From contig JABWAU010000004.1 of assembly GCA_013360875.1 (NCBI GenBank), positions 22,715 through 86,714 of the forward strand: a DNA stretch of 64,000 bases, read 5' to 3'. This DNA comes from Anaerolineales bacterium (GTDB taxonomy: Bacteria; Chloroflexota; Anaerolineae; Anaerolineales; Villigracilaceae). Shown piece by piece: positions 27,527-37,350 of the stretch. Made by a program: the position numbers and the translations under genes. Numbering within the stretch: the first letter of the stretch is position 1; every line of letters begins with the position of its first letter. The notes beneath the pieces are model-generated. The model saw only the letters and a program-made list of their open reading frames with translations. It made no database searches and was not told where the DNA came from.

Positions 27527-28858
27527 ATGACCAACAATCTCATGCGACCCACCGGCGGCTTGAGCGGTTTCACGCCGCCGCCCATTTATTCGGTGGACGA
27601 TACCGGCCTGAACGTTCTCTGGCTTCAGGACCTGACGTTGAAGGTTCTATATTCGCAGGGGTATTTGAGCGGGTTCAAGATCGCCGAGGCGATTGCCCTG
27701 CCTTTTGCAGGCGTCACGGACGGGATCCTGGAGGCGCTGAAACGCGAGAAGTTGATCGAGGTGAAATCGTCGCAGGGCGGGTTGGGCGAGGGCGCATACA
27801 CCTACGGCATCACCGGGGCGGGGATCACCAGGGCGCGTGAAGCGCTGGAACGAAGTCAGTATGCCGGCCCCGCGCCGGTGCCTTTCGAGGTGTATAACGA
27901 AGCCATGCGCCGGCAGAAAACGGGGCGCATGACCGTCACCGCGCGAACGATGCGCCAGGTGCTTTCGCAACTCGTTATCTCCGAGTCCACGTTCCAGCGG
28001 TTGGGTCCCGCATTGAATTCCGGCACGTCCATTTTCATGTACGGTCCGCCGGGAAACGGCAAGACGAGCGTCGCCCGCGCGTTCGGCAACCTCATTCTCA
28101 CACAAACGATGTACATCCCGTATGCCTTGTATCTCGACGGGCAGGTCATCAAGGTTTACGATCAGGTCAGCCATAAACTTGCGCCGGAGACCGAGGGCGG
28201 AGCGTCGCTTCCTAGCACCGGCAACCTTCGCACCAGCGCTCGCCGCGACCCGCGCTGGGTGAAGATCCGCCGCCCGTTCATCGTGACGGGAGGCGAGTTG
28301 ACGCTCGAAGGACTGGACCTCGTGTACGACGACGTGCACAAATTCTACGAAGCCCCCTTCCAGGTCAAAGCCAACGGCGGCATCTTTTTGATTGACGACT
28401 TCGGACGCCAGCAAGTGCGCCCGCGCGACCTGCTCAACCGCTGGATCGTCCCTCTCGAAAACCGCGTGGACTTCCTCACGCTTCACAACGGTCGCAAGGT
28501 CGAAGTGCCCTTCGACGTTTTGATCGTCTTCTCGACCAACCTCCCGCCGAAAGACCTGGTGGACGAAGCCTTCCTGCGCCGTCTGCGGCACAAGATCGAG
28601 ATCGGCGACCCGTCCTACGAGGAATATCGCGAGATCTTCAAGCGCGTGGCAAGCGACAAGAAAGTGGAATACAGCGACCAGGGACTTGCCTACCTCCTGC
28701 AGGAATGGTACATCAAACGCAACCGCAAACTGCGCGCCTCGCATCCCCGCGACCTGTGCGACCAGATCCTGGACATTTCCAGTTACCTTTCCGTCCCGCC
28801 GACCATGTCGCGCGATATGCTGGACCGCGCCGCAAGAGCATACTTCGTGGACATCTAG
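27527..28858 (+). CDS. AAA-type ATPase with N-terminal winged-helix-like region
   Basis: Walker A MYGPPGNGKTSVARAFGNL; IFLIDDFGRQQVRPRDLLNRW; IVFSTNLPPKDLVDEAFLRRLRHKI. Confidence 0.8.
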   Translation: MTNNLMRPTGGLSGFTPPPIYSVDDTGLNVLWLQDLTLKVLYSQGYLSGFKIAEAIALPFAGVTDGILEALKREKLIEVKSSQGGLGEGAYTYGITGAGITRAREALERSQYAGPAPVPFEVYNEAMRRQKTGRMTVTARTMRQVLSQLVISESTFQRLGPALNSGTSIFMYGPPGNGKTSVARAFGNLILTQTMYIPYALYLDGQVIKVYDQVSHKLAPETEGGASLPSTGNLRTSARRDPRWVKIRRPFIVTGGELTLEGLDLVYDDVHKFYEAPFQVKANGGIFLIDDFGRQQVRPRDLLNRWIVPLENRVDFLTLHNGRKVEVPFDVLIVFSTNLPPKDLVDEAFLRRLRHKIEIGDPSYEEYREIFKRVASDKKVEYSDQGLAYLLQEWYIKRNRKLRASHPRDLCDQILDISSYLSVPPTMSRDMLDRAARAYFVDI

Positions 28859-28946
28859 CATTGCAGCGCAAGGTTAGGAGCAAAAATCGCTAAACAGCTT
28901 ACGCGCCGCGCTGCGCTGCGCATTGGTGCGTACGGAATTTGTTGCC

Positions 28947-29699
28947 ATGTTCAAAGAATTACCTTACCCCATCATCCTTGCCCACCGAGGCGCGTCGGCT
29001 CATGCGCCGGAGAACACGCTTGCCGCGTTCCAACTCGCCGTCGAGCAGGGCGCGGATGGCATCGAACTCGATGTGAAACTCAGCGCAGACGGGCAGGTCG
29101 TGGTCATCCACGACGCGACCGTGGAGCGCACCACCGGCGCGCGCGGGCGCGTAAAGGATATGACCCTGGATGAACTCCGTTCGTTGGACGCGGGGAGTTT
29201 CTTTTCGGACAAATTCAAAGGGGAAAAGATCCCCACCCTCGCGGAGGTCTTCGAAGCGGTGGGCAGGCGCACGTTTGTCAACGTCGAACTCACCAACTAC
29301 GACACGCGGCGCGATCACCTCGTCGAATCGGTCTGCATCCTGGTAAAAAAATTCGGAATGCAAAAACGCGTGTTGTTCTCGTCCTTCCTGCCCTCCAACC
29401 TCTCCAACGCCCGCCGTTACCTGCCCGAAGTCCCTACCGGCTTGCTGGCTTTGAACGGCCTGCTCGGCGCTTGGGCGCGTTCGTTCGGTTTCGCCTTTGG
29501 GAAGCACGAGGCGTTGCATCCCCACCTCGGGGACGTGACGCAGCAACTGATCTATTTCGTGCATCGCCTGAAGAAGCGCGTCCACGTGTGGACGGTGAAC
29601 GACGCGGCGGATATGCGGAGATTGTTCAAGTGGGGCGTGGATGCGATCTTTACCGACGACCCGCAACTGGCTGTCGGTGTGCGCGGGGAAAAAGGATGA
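28947..29699 (+). CDS. Glycerophosphodiester phosphodiesterase
   Basis: ILAHRGASAHAPENTLAAFQLAVEQGADGIELDVKLSADGQVVVIHDATVERTT. Confidence 0.95.
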   Translation: MFKELPYPIILAHRGASAHAPENTLAAFQLAVEQGADGIELDVKLSADGQVVVIHDATVERTTGARGRVKDMTLDELRSLDAGSFFSDKFKGEKIPTLAEVFEAVGRRTFVNVELTNYDTRRDHLVESVCILVKKFGMQKRVLFSSFLPSNLSNARRYLPEVPTGLLALNGLLGAWARSFGFAFGKHEALHPHLGDVTQQLIYFVHRLKKRVHVWTVNDAADMRRLFKWGVDAIFTDDPQLAVGVRGEKG

Positions 29700-29775
29700 G
29701 GATGAGACCAGGCTTCGGGAACAGCGGACAATTCACGGGTCTGGGAGGAAGCGTTTGCCGGCATTGGGAGAAGGC

Positions 29776-32538
29776 ATGAGGATGGGACGTCTCCTGCGCG
29801 GGCTGATCCTGTTGCCGATCCTCGCCTCTTTCCTCGGACCCGGAATGGGCGCGCGCGCCCAAACCCCCGCGCCGCCTCCGCAGGTGCGGGCATTGCTGAA
29901 TTCCATGACCCCGGAAGAGCGCGTGGGACAGTTGTTCCTTGTCACCTTTCGCGGCACAGATACCGGCAGCGCGTCGCACATCCGCGACCTGATCGCAAAC
30001 TATCATATCGGCGGCGTGATCCTGCTGGCGGATAACGATAATTTTGTCTCCGAGCCGGAGACGGTTGCATCCGCGCATCAATTGATCGCGGATTTGCAGA
30101 ACATCGAATGGGAGGCTTCGCTCGAGGAGACAGACCCGCGCAAGGCATACGCGCCGTTGTTCGTCGGCATTTCACAGGAGGGGGACGGCGCTCCGAACGA
30201 TCAGATTCTGAGCGGATTGACTCCCCTGCCGAACGAGATGGCGATCGGCGCGACGTGGAACACTGGCAACGCCGCGCAGGTCGGCTCCGTGTTGGGGAGC
30301 GAGTTGTCCGCGATCGGCTTCAACTTGTACCTGGGTCCTTCATTGGACGTGGTCGAGTCGCCGAATCCCTCCGCCCGCAGCAACCTGGGGACGCGCGTCT
30401 TTGGCGGCGATCCGTTCTGGGTGGGGGAGATGGGCGCGGCGTATGTCTCCGGTTTGCACGAGGGGAGCAGCGGGCGCATGATCGTGGTTGCCAAACATTT
30501 TCCGGGGCGCGGCGGCTCGGATCGTTCGCCGGAGGACGAGGTCGCCACGGTTCGCAAATCTCTCGAGCAATTGAAGCAGGTCGAGTTATCTCCCTTCTTC
30601 GCGGTGACGAATTCCCCGAACCCGCAGGAGGTCGTTGATGGATTGTTGGTCTCACATATCCGTTACCAGGGGTTTCAGGGAAACATCCGGGCGACGACGC
30701 GTCCCGTCAGTTTCGACGCTTCGGCGCTGCCCGCCATTCTTGCCCTGCCGCAGTTTGCGACCTGGCGCGGCAACGGCGGGCTGGTCGTCAGCGACGATCT
30801 TGGGAGCGCGGCGGTGCATGAGTTCTATTCATTGGGTGGGGAGAGTTTTTCGCCGCGCCTGGTCGCGCGCGATGCCTTCCTGGCGGGTAACGACCTGCTC
30901 TACCTGGGCAACATTCGGGCGGATGAGTTCGACGATACCTATTCAGCCACTCTGCGAATCCTGAATGCGTTTTCGCAGGAATACCGCAACGACCCGATCT
31001 TTGCCCGCCTGGTGGATGCGGCTGTCACGCGGATACTTACGCATAAACTTCGCATGTACCCGGTCCTTGACATTCAGGGCGTAGTTCCTTCCGTGGAAAG
31101 GTTGAGCGACATCGGTTCATCGAGCCAGGTGGCGTTCGATATCGCGCGCAATGCTGCCACGCTGATCAGCCCCGACCCGCAGGAATTGAACACGCTCCTG
31201 CCTGCGCCGCCGACCATGAACGACCGCATTGTGTTCCTGACCGACGTGTCCCGATACAGACAGTGCGGCGCCTGTGAAATGCACGACGCCCTCGCCGCGG
31301 ATTCCTTTCAAAGGGAGGTGTTGCGTTTATACGGTCCCGATGGGAGCGGTCAGGTTCTCAGGAATCGCGTGAGTTCGTTTTCTCTGAACGAATTGGGGGC
31401 GTTGATGGACGGCACGACCGAGACGAACATCGAATCGGCTTTGAGCAACGCCTCGTGGGTGGTCATTTCTCTTGCCGACGTTCGGGATGGACAGATCAAC
31501 CTGCTCCGAAAGTTCTTCTCCGAACGCCCGAACCTGATCCGCAACAAGAACGTCATCCTGTTCTCGTTCACGGCGCCATATTATCTGGACGCCACTGACA
31601 TATCCAAACTCACGGCATATTACGCAGTCTACAGCAAGCAACCGGCTTTCGTGGACGTAGCCGCGCGCATTCTCTTTCAGCAGGTGTCGCTTCAGGGCGC
31701 TTCCCCGGTTTCCGTTCCGGCGGTGGAATACGACCTGATCAGGCAAACCTCGCCGGATCCCAACCAGGTCATTCCCCTGCAATTGGAACAGGCCAGAGAG
31801 ACTCCCGCCCCCGCGGAAAGCGGCACTCTCACGCCTGAACCGACCGTCACTCCCTTTTACAAGATCGGCGCTTCGATCTCGCTGCGCGCGGGACCCATAC
31901 TGGATCGAAACCAGCACGTCGTCCCCGATGGGACGGTGGTGCGATTCACCATGTCCACGCGGGACGAGTCGGGGAGCATATTGCAACAGGTCGAGACCAC
32001 CACGCAGGACGGCATGGCGCGCGCCTCCTTCGTTATTGATAAACCCGGCAAGGTCGAAATCCGCGCGGTCAGCGAACCGGCTTTGGTTTCGGACGTTCTG
32101 CAATTCGACGCGACGAGCGAGGGCGTGGCTGTGACGGTGGTGGTGCCGTCGGCCACGGAGACGCCGGAGCCGCCCACACCCACCCCGACGGTCATCCCTG
32201 AAAACGAATTTATTTCGCCGGAAGGATATCCCCGCCTGGGCGTCTGGCTTCTGGTCCTGGCGGGCGTTCTCGGCAGTGCGGCGCTTGCCTACTGGGCGAT
32301 GAGCCGCGTCATTACCCCGCGCTGGGGTGTGCGGTTTGCGTTATCTGTGTTGATCGGCGGGTTCGGCGCGTATAACTATCTCGCCCTGGGATTTCCGCGC
32401 GCGTTGGCGTGGGTCGCGTCCGAGTCCGGCGGGGCGGTCGGCGTTTTGTTGTTTACGCTGGGAGGGGAGGCGTTGGGGGTCGTTCTGGCGTGGATGTGGT
32501 GGCGGCTGTTCAGCGGATCAGGGTCGCGAGCAAGCTGA
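29776..32538 (+). CDS. Glycoside hydrolase family 3-like (NagZ-like) protein with Ig-like region and C-terminal TM helices
   Basis: TPEERVGQLFLVTF...; KHFPGRGGSDRS; LVVSDDLGSAAV; C-terminal 3-TM region. Confidence 0.8.
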   Translation: MRMGRLLRGLILLPILASFLGPGMGARAQTPAPPPQVRALLNSMTPEERVGQLFLVTFRGTDTGSASHIRDLIANYHIGGVILLADNDNFVSEPETVASAHQLIADLQNIEWEASLEETDPRKAYAPLFVGISQEGDGAPNDQILSGLTPLPNEMAIGATWNTGNAAQVGSVLGSELSAIGFNLYLGPSLDVVESPNPSARSNLGTRVFGGDPFWVGEMGAAYVSGLHEGSSGRMIVVAKHFPGRGGSDRSPEDEVATVRKSLEQLKQVELSPFFAVTNSPNPQEVVDGLLVSHIRYQGFQGNIRATTRPVSFDASALPAILALPQFATWRGNGGLVVSDDLGSAAVHEFYSLGGESFSPRLVARDAFLAGNDLLYLGNIRADEFDDTYSATLRILNAFSQEYRNDPIFARLVDAAVTRILTHKLRMYPVLDIQGVVPSVERLSDIGSSSQVAFDIARNAATLISPDPQELNTLLPAPPTMNDRIVFLTDVSRYRQCGACEMHDALAADSFQREVLRLYGPDGSGQVLRNRVSSFSLNELGALMDGTTETNIESALSNASWVVISLADVRDGQINLLRKFFSERPNLIRNKNVILFSFTAPYYLDATDISKLTAYYAVYSKQPAFVDVAARILFQQVSLQGASPVSVPAVEYDLIRQTSPDPNQVIPLQLEQARETPAPAESGTLTPEPTVTPFYKIGASISLRAGPILDRNQHVVPDGTVVRFTMSTRDESGSILQQVETTTQDGMARASFVIDKPGKVEIRAVSEPALVSDVLQFDATSEGVAVTVVVPSATETPEPPTPTPTVIPENEFISPEGYPRLGVWLLVLAGVLGSAALAYWAMSRVITPRWGVRFALSVLIGGFGAYNYLALGFPRALAWVASESGGAVGVLLFTLGGEALGVVLAWMWWRLFSGSGSRAS

Positions 32539-33514
32539 GCAGGAACAGCACAGCCGCGCTCCATGCCAGTACCGCTTCCGGGGGATTGGCGAGATACTCC
32601 ATCACGGAGCGGGGCGATAGGTGGGCGCGCGCGCGGGTGGAAATGGGCAGGGTCAGCGGTTCGCGGTTTCCGAGCAATGCCTGTTTGAATTCCCCGACCG
32701 TGTGAGGGCGTTCGTCCGGGTGCATGGACATTGCCCACAACACGGCTTTTTCAGTGCGCGGCGAAAGGGAGGGATTGATCTCTCGTAACGGGAGCAGGCT
32801 TTCGGGGGTGAGGAAGCGTCGGCGCGCGTCGACCGGGGGCGTGTTGGTGAGCAGGTGATAGAGCGTCGCGCCGAACGAATAAATATCCGAGCGAATGTCC
32901 GTGTGCGCGTCGCTTCCGCCGTATTGTTCGAGCGGCGTGTAGAGCGCGGTGCCTTGTCCCTGAATGATAGTGATGGTCACTTCCTCGGGCGCAAGGATTT
33001 TGACAAGACCGAAATCCACAAGTTTAATTAAGCCGTGCGGCATGAGTTTCAGGTTGCTGGGTTTGATGTCGCGATGCACAATGGGCGGCTCCTGGCTGTG
33101 CAGGAAGATGAGCGCGTTGGCGATCTGCTCCGCCCAGGAAAGCACTTCATTCTCGGACAGGAAGCGTTTGTTGCGGCGGGCTTCGAGCAGGAGGGAGCGA
33201 AGGTCCTGCCCGGGGACGTAATCCATCACGAGGTAATCGCGCGGACCGATCGAAAAGAAGTCGGAGACTTTTGGCAGGTTGGGATGATCGAGGCGCGCCA
33301 GGATGGTCGCCTCGCGCAGGAATTGTTCGCGGGCTTCCTCTCTCGTTTTCTCCGGGAGGGCGCGGTCGTATTCGACCTCCTTCAGGGCGCACTGGCGTCC
33401 CTTGAGGCGCACGTCGTCGGCAAGATAGATCGAACCCATGCCGCCCTGGCCGATCCGTTCGCGGATCTTGTAACGCCCGCGCAGGATTTCCTCATTCCTG
33501 AGAGATGGGAGCAA
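32510..33514 (-). CDS. Ser/Thr protein kinase with C-terminal TM helix
   Basis: YKIRERIGQGGMGSIYLADD; IVHRDIKPSNLKLMPHGLIKLVDFGLVK; DIYSFGATLYHLLT. Confidence 0.95.
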   Translation of the reverse strand: MLPSLRNEEILRGRYKIRERIGQGGMGSIYLADDVRLKGRQCALKEVEYDRALPEKTREEAREQFLREATILARLDHPNLPKVSDFFSIGPRDYLVMDYVPGQDLRSLLLEARRNKRFLSENEVLSWAEQIANALIFLHSQEPPIVHRDIKPSNLKLMPHGLIKLVDFGLVKILAPEEVTITIIQGQGTALYTPLEQYGGSDAHTDIRSDIYSFGATLYHLLTNTPPVDARRRFLTPESLLPLREINPSLSPRTEKAVLWAMSMHPDERPHTVGEFKQALLGNREPLTLPISTRARAHLSPRSVMEYLANPPEAVLAWSAAVLFLLSLLATLIR

Positions 33515-33665
33515 CTCTTCTCCTTGTGGCTGTAAGGTTGTGTTGTAACGTCGTTTACGGGCTGGCAGTTTCGGCGTGATCCTGCAAAAAAAGCCCGCGT
33601 TTCTGCTATAGTATTATAATATACGCTCCGCTTGTTGAAGTTATCATTTGATCGAAGAGAAATTC

Positions 33666-34319
33666 ATGACATCGCCCCATGAAGATTATCCATTGTTGAT
33701 CGCGCAGGAAGGACCCTTGAAGGGTCAGCGCTGGCAGTTGGATCGAACCATCGTATTGGGACGCGAGCCGACCTGCGACGTGGTCATCCCGGATCGCCAG
33801 ATCTCGCGCTATCACGCCCGATTGACGCCGACCCCGGAGGGGGTGATCCTCGAAGACCTGGGGAGCAAGAACGGCACGCATCACAACGGCGCATCATTGA
33901 ACACCCCGGTGGTCTTGCAGGACGGCGACCTCCTGTCCGTTGCGTTGGCGCAGCAATTCATTTTCCTCATTTCCGACGCCACCACGCCGCTGGCGGAGGG
34001 GGCGCTTCCCTCCGGGCGGTTGATGATGGACTTGAAATCGAGGCGCGTGTGGGTCAATCATCAGCAACTTGTGCCTCCACTTTCGGCGCAACAGTTCAAA
34101 TTGCTGTGGTTGTTGTATAAGAACAACGGGGAGGTGGTCAGCCGTCCCGATCTTGTGGCGGAGGTGTGGGGGGATGAGCAGGCTGCGGGCGTCTCCGACC
34201 AAGCGCTCGACGCGTTGGTGCGCCGGCTGCGCGAACGCATCGCCTCCCTCGACCCGACCCATCAATACATCAACACGGTGCGCGGACACGGCATACGACT
34301 GGATAACCCGTCTGCCTGA
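33666..34319 (+). CDS. FHA domain fused to winged-helix (OmpR/PhoB-type) DNA-binding domain
   Basis: FHA: IVLGREPTCDVVIPDRQISRYHARL...LEDLGSKNGTHHNG; wHTH: LSAQQFKLLWLLYKNNGEVVSRPDLVAEVWGDE...YINTVRGHGIRL. Confidence 0.92.
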   Translation: MTSPHEDYPLLIAQEGPLKGQRWQLDRTIVLGREPTCDVVIPDRQISRYHARLTPTPEGVILEDLGSKNGTHHNGASLNTPVVLQDGDLLSVALAQQFIFLISDATTPLAEGALPSGRLMMDLKSRRVWVNHQQLVPPLSAQQFKLLWLLYKNNGEVVSRPDLVAEVWGDEQAAGVSDQALDALVRRLRERIASLDPTHQYINTVRGHGIRLDNPSA

Positions 34320-34338
34320 CCCGCGCCGAAAAAGAACG

Positions 34339-34366
34339 CCTCCCGCGTGACTGCGGGAGGTTTTTT
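34339..34366 (+). terminator. Rho-independent terminator
   Basis: CCTCCCGC-GTGACT-GCGGGAGG-TTTTTT. Confidence 0.9.
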
Positions 34367-34442
34367 GACTGCCCGTATCTTTTTTCCGCCTCCGACGACT
34401 GTTCGGTTAAACCAACATCAAATTCAGTTTCGGAGGTTCAAA

Positions 34443-35105
34443 ATGCAGAGATCATTTCGCTTTATGGCGGTCGCGTTGCTTCTTGGAAGCTATCTGCTAA
34501 GCGCGTGCGCAGGCACGCCGACCCAAGCAGGCGGTCCCGGACAGGTTCCGACGGTCAACTCCAATGAGGTCCTGGATGCGGGAAGCAACGGCAACGATTC
34601 CAATTCCAACGACGACAATGCCAACACCAACGCGAACGACAACGCCGCCAACGACAATACCAATGTCAACGATAACGCCAACGACAACACGGGCGCGGAA
34701 CAGGAATTTCACGGCGTCGTGGAAGCCGTCACCGATACCTCGATCACGATCAACGGCGTGACGTATACCATCGCCGATTTCACGGAATTCAAGGATATCG
34801 TTTCCGTGGGCGACCAGGTCAAGATCCACGTGATCGTGGGCGCGGACGGCGCGCTGGTCATCCGTGAGATCGAACTGTCGTTGGGCGGCGACGACGACAA
34901 CTCGAACGACAACTCAAACGGCAATTCGAACGACAACGACGACGACGATGACAACTCGAACGGCAATTCGAACGACAACGACGATGACGACGACAACTCG
35001 AACAGCAATTCGAACGATAACGACGATGACAACGACAACTCCAATGACAATTCGAATGACGACGACGATAACGGCAATGACGACAATTCGAACGACAACG
35101 GTTAG
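34443..35105 (+). CDS. DUF5666-like lipoprotein with Asn/Asp-rich repetitive tail
   Basis: Lipobox LLSAC; FHGVVEAVTDTSITINGVTYTIADFTEFKDIVSVGDQVKIHV; tail DDDNSNGNSNDN repeats. Confidence 0.75.
   Translation: MQRSFRFMAVALLLGSYLLSACAGTPTQAGGPGQVPTVNSNEVLDAGSNGNDSNSNDDNANTNANDNAANDNTNVNDNANDNTGAEQEFHGVVEAVTDTSITINGVTYTIADFTEFKDIVSVGDQVKIHVIVGADGALVIREIELSLGGDDDNSNDNSNGNSNDNDDDDDNSNGNSNDNDDDDDNSNSNSNDNDDDNDNSNDNSNDDDDNGNDDNSNDNG
34893..35030 (+). repeat. 42-bp tandem repeat encoding DDNSNGNSNDNDDD units
   Basis: GCAATTCGAACGACAACGAC anchors recur at 34921, 34963 and (variant) 35005. Confidence 0.85.
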
Positions 35106-35134
35106 AAACCCTGCGCCCGCAAATTGAATTCCAT

Positions 35135-35171
35135 GGAACATCTGGACGCTGAAGCAGGCTCCAGATGTTCC
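35135..35171 (+). terminator. Hairpin terminator
   Basis: GGAACATCTGGA ... TCCAGATGTTCC, 12-bp arms. Confidence 0.65.
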
Positions 35172-35190
35172 GTTATTCAAGGTTCGCCAC

Positions 35191-36693
35191 ATGCAAACGC
35201 GACGGCAATTCCTTCAGCGCTCCCTCGGTTTGTTCCTCCTGTTCCTCCTGGGCATGGTGTTCATCCAATTCGTCACGCCCGACATGCCCGATAACGACGG
35301 CTTCTATCACATTAAACTGGCGTGGCTCATGCGCACGGAGGGATTGAAGCCCGATTTCCCCTGGCTTCCGCTTTCCATTCTGAACCAGCAGGAATACTAC
35401 GACCATCACTTTCTTTATCACGTTGCGCTGATCCCCTTTACGTATTTCGAGGACCTGCGCGTCGGCGCGAAATGGTCGGCGGCGCTGTTTTCGAGCCTCG
35501 CTTTTCTGGCGGTGTGGTATCTCTTCCATCGTCAACGCGTGCCGTATGCGTGGCTGTGGTCGCTGGCTTTGCTGGGAATTTCAGACGCCTTCCTCTATCG
35601 CATGAGCGTGACGCGCGCGCAGTCGCTCTCGCTCGCCGCGCTTGCCCTTGCGTTCGCCTGGCTCCTCGAGCGGAAGTACAAACGCCTTGCAGCGCTGTCA
35701 TTCGTGTACGTCTGGCTGTACGACGCCTTTCCTCTCGCCATCGCGTTCGCCGCGCTGTATCTGATAGCGGTTGCCGTCGTCGAACGGCACCTCGAATACA
35801 AGCCTCTGCTTTTTATCGGCGGGGGCATCCTGCTGGGGATGATCGTCAATCCGTACTTCCCCGATAACGTCATCTTTTCGTGGCATCACATGTTACCCAA
35901 ACTGACCGACGCCACGTCCGTCCGCGTCGGCAACGAGTGGTTTCCCTACGACACAAAACAGATCCTCGAAAACTCGTTCCCTTCGCTGGCTGCGTTCGTC
36001 GGTGGAATTTTTGCGCTCGGACTGACCGACAGGAAAATGGATGTGCGGACCGCCTTCGCCCTGCTCGTCTCGTTGCTCTTCGGACTCATGCTCTTTCAGG
36101 CGCGCCGCTTCGTGGAATACTTCCCGCCGTTCGCCCTGGTCTTCGCGGCGTTCGCGTGGGCGCCTTTTTTCATCGACTTTCGGTTTGCCTCCGCCGTATC
36201 AACCGATTCTCCCCTCAAGCGTATCCTTACCAGCGCGCCGGCGCTTTTGCTGTCGGCGGCGGTCGCTCTCAGTATCGCCCGGTCAGTGCCTCGGGCGCGT
36301 GAAGCGGTGGACAATTCCAAGCCGTACAACCTGTACGCGGGCGCCTCCCACTGGCTGGAGGAAAACACTCCTGCCGGTTCCCGCATCTTCCAGACGGATT
36401 GGGACGACTTCCCACGCCTGTTCTATTACAACACGCGCAACACCTACCTGATCGGACTCGATCCAACGTACATGCAACTTTACGACCCCGACCTGTACGA
36501 TCTATGGACGCTCATCACGCAGGGGGAGGTGGACCAGCCGTCGAGGATCATCGCGGAGACGTTCGGGTCGCAATACGTTCACACGGATCTGAATCACGGC
36601 AGGTTCATCCGGGTCGCGGGGAAGGACCCCGGTTTGAGAGAGGTCTATCGCGACGACCAGGCGATCCTCTATGAAGTGCTCGCCGCGCCGTGA
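35191..36693 (+). CDS. GT-C-like multi-pass membrane protein (STT3/PMT-like)
   Basis: Many TM helices; DMPDNDGFYHIKLAWLMR early loop motif and C-terminal soluble domain. Confidence 0.5.
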   Translation: MQTRRQFLQRSLGLFLLFLLGMVFIQFVTPDMPDNDGFYHIKLAWLMRTEGLKPDFPWLPLSILNQQEYYDHHFLYHVALIPFTYFEDLRVGAKWSAALFSSLAFLAVWYLFHRQRVPYAWLWSLALLGISDAFLYRMSVTRAQSLSLAALALAFAWLLERKYKRLAALSFVYVWLYDAFPLAIAFAALYLIAVAVVERHLEYKPLLFIGGGILLGMIVNPYFPDNVIFSWHHMLPKLTDATSVRVGNEWFPYDTKQILENSFPSLAAFVGGIFALGLTDRKMDVRTAFALLVSLLFGLMLFQARRFVEYFPPFALVFAAFAWAPFFIDFRFASAVSTDSPLKRILTSAPALLLSAAVALSIARSVPRAREAVDNSKPYNLYAGASHWLEENTPAGSRIFQTDWDDFPRLFYYNTRNTYLIGLDPTYMQLYDPDLYDLWTLITQGEVDQPSRIIAETFGSQYVHTDLNHGRFIRVAGKDPGLREVYRDDQAILYEVLAAP

Positions 36694-36801
36694 CGGATCA
36701 TCGTAAAGGCTGCGGACGGAATCGTCCTGGAATGTTATACTGACATGCAGGATGCCACATGTATCTTTTCGATGTTTATGAGAAGCGGGAGCGCGCTAAC
36801 C

Positions 36802-37350
36802 ATGCCGGTTAGCGATGAACAGGACGCCCTGGACGGGTTGCGGAAACTGGACCCAGCCTCCATCGGCGCCATCTATGACCGGCATTTCCCGGAGATCTAT
36901 CGTTACGTCCGTTACCGGATCAACGACGATGCGATTGCGGAGGACATTGCAAGCGACGTTTTCGTGCGCCTGCTCGAAGCCGCGCAAAGAAAGCGGGAAC
37001 CGCAGACCAGTCTCCGCGGCTGGTTGATCGCAACCGCCTCGAATGCAGTGAACGATCACCTGCGCCGCAAGTACCGCAGACCGACCGAAGCCCTGTCCGA
37101 TTCGATCCCCGACGCGGGCGTAAACCTTCATGCGGAGGTGATCTCGCGCGAACAGAACCGCGCCGTCCGGCAGGCGTATGCCCAACTGACTCCCGATCAA
37201 CAGCACGTGCTGGCGTTGCGATTCGGCCAGGGATACTCCCTCGAAGAGACGGCAGCCTCCATGAGGAAGAACGTGAACGCCGTGAAGGCTCTCCAATTCC
37301 GCGCGCTCGCCGCGCTCCAGCGCTTGATTGGGGAGGTGGACGATGACTAA
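36802..37350 (+). CDS. ECF-type RNA polymerase sigma factor
   Basis: DPASIGAIYDRHFPEIYRYVRYRINDDAIAEDIASDVFVRLLEA; LTPDQQHVLALRFGQGYSLEETAASMRKNVNAVKALQFRAL. Confidence 0.92.
   Translation: MPVSDEQDALDGLRKLDPASIGAIYDRHFPEIYRYVRYRINDDAIAEDIASDVFVRLLEAAQRKREPQTSLRGWLIATASNAVNDHLRRKYRRPTEALSDSIPDAGVNLHAEVISREQNRAVRQAYAQLTPDQQHVLALRFGQGYSLEETAASMRKNVNAVKALQFRALAALQRLIGEVDDD

Noticed and set aside
27647-28861. 404-aa minus-strand ORF
   Set aside because: Antisense to the AAA ATPase; no family signature.
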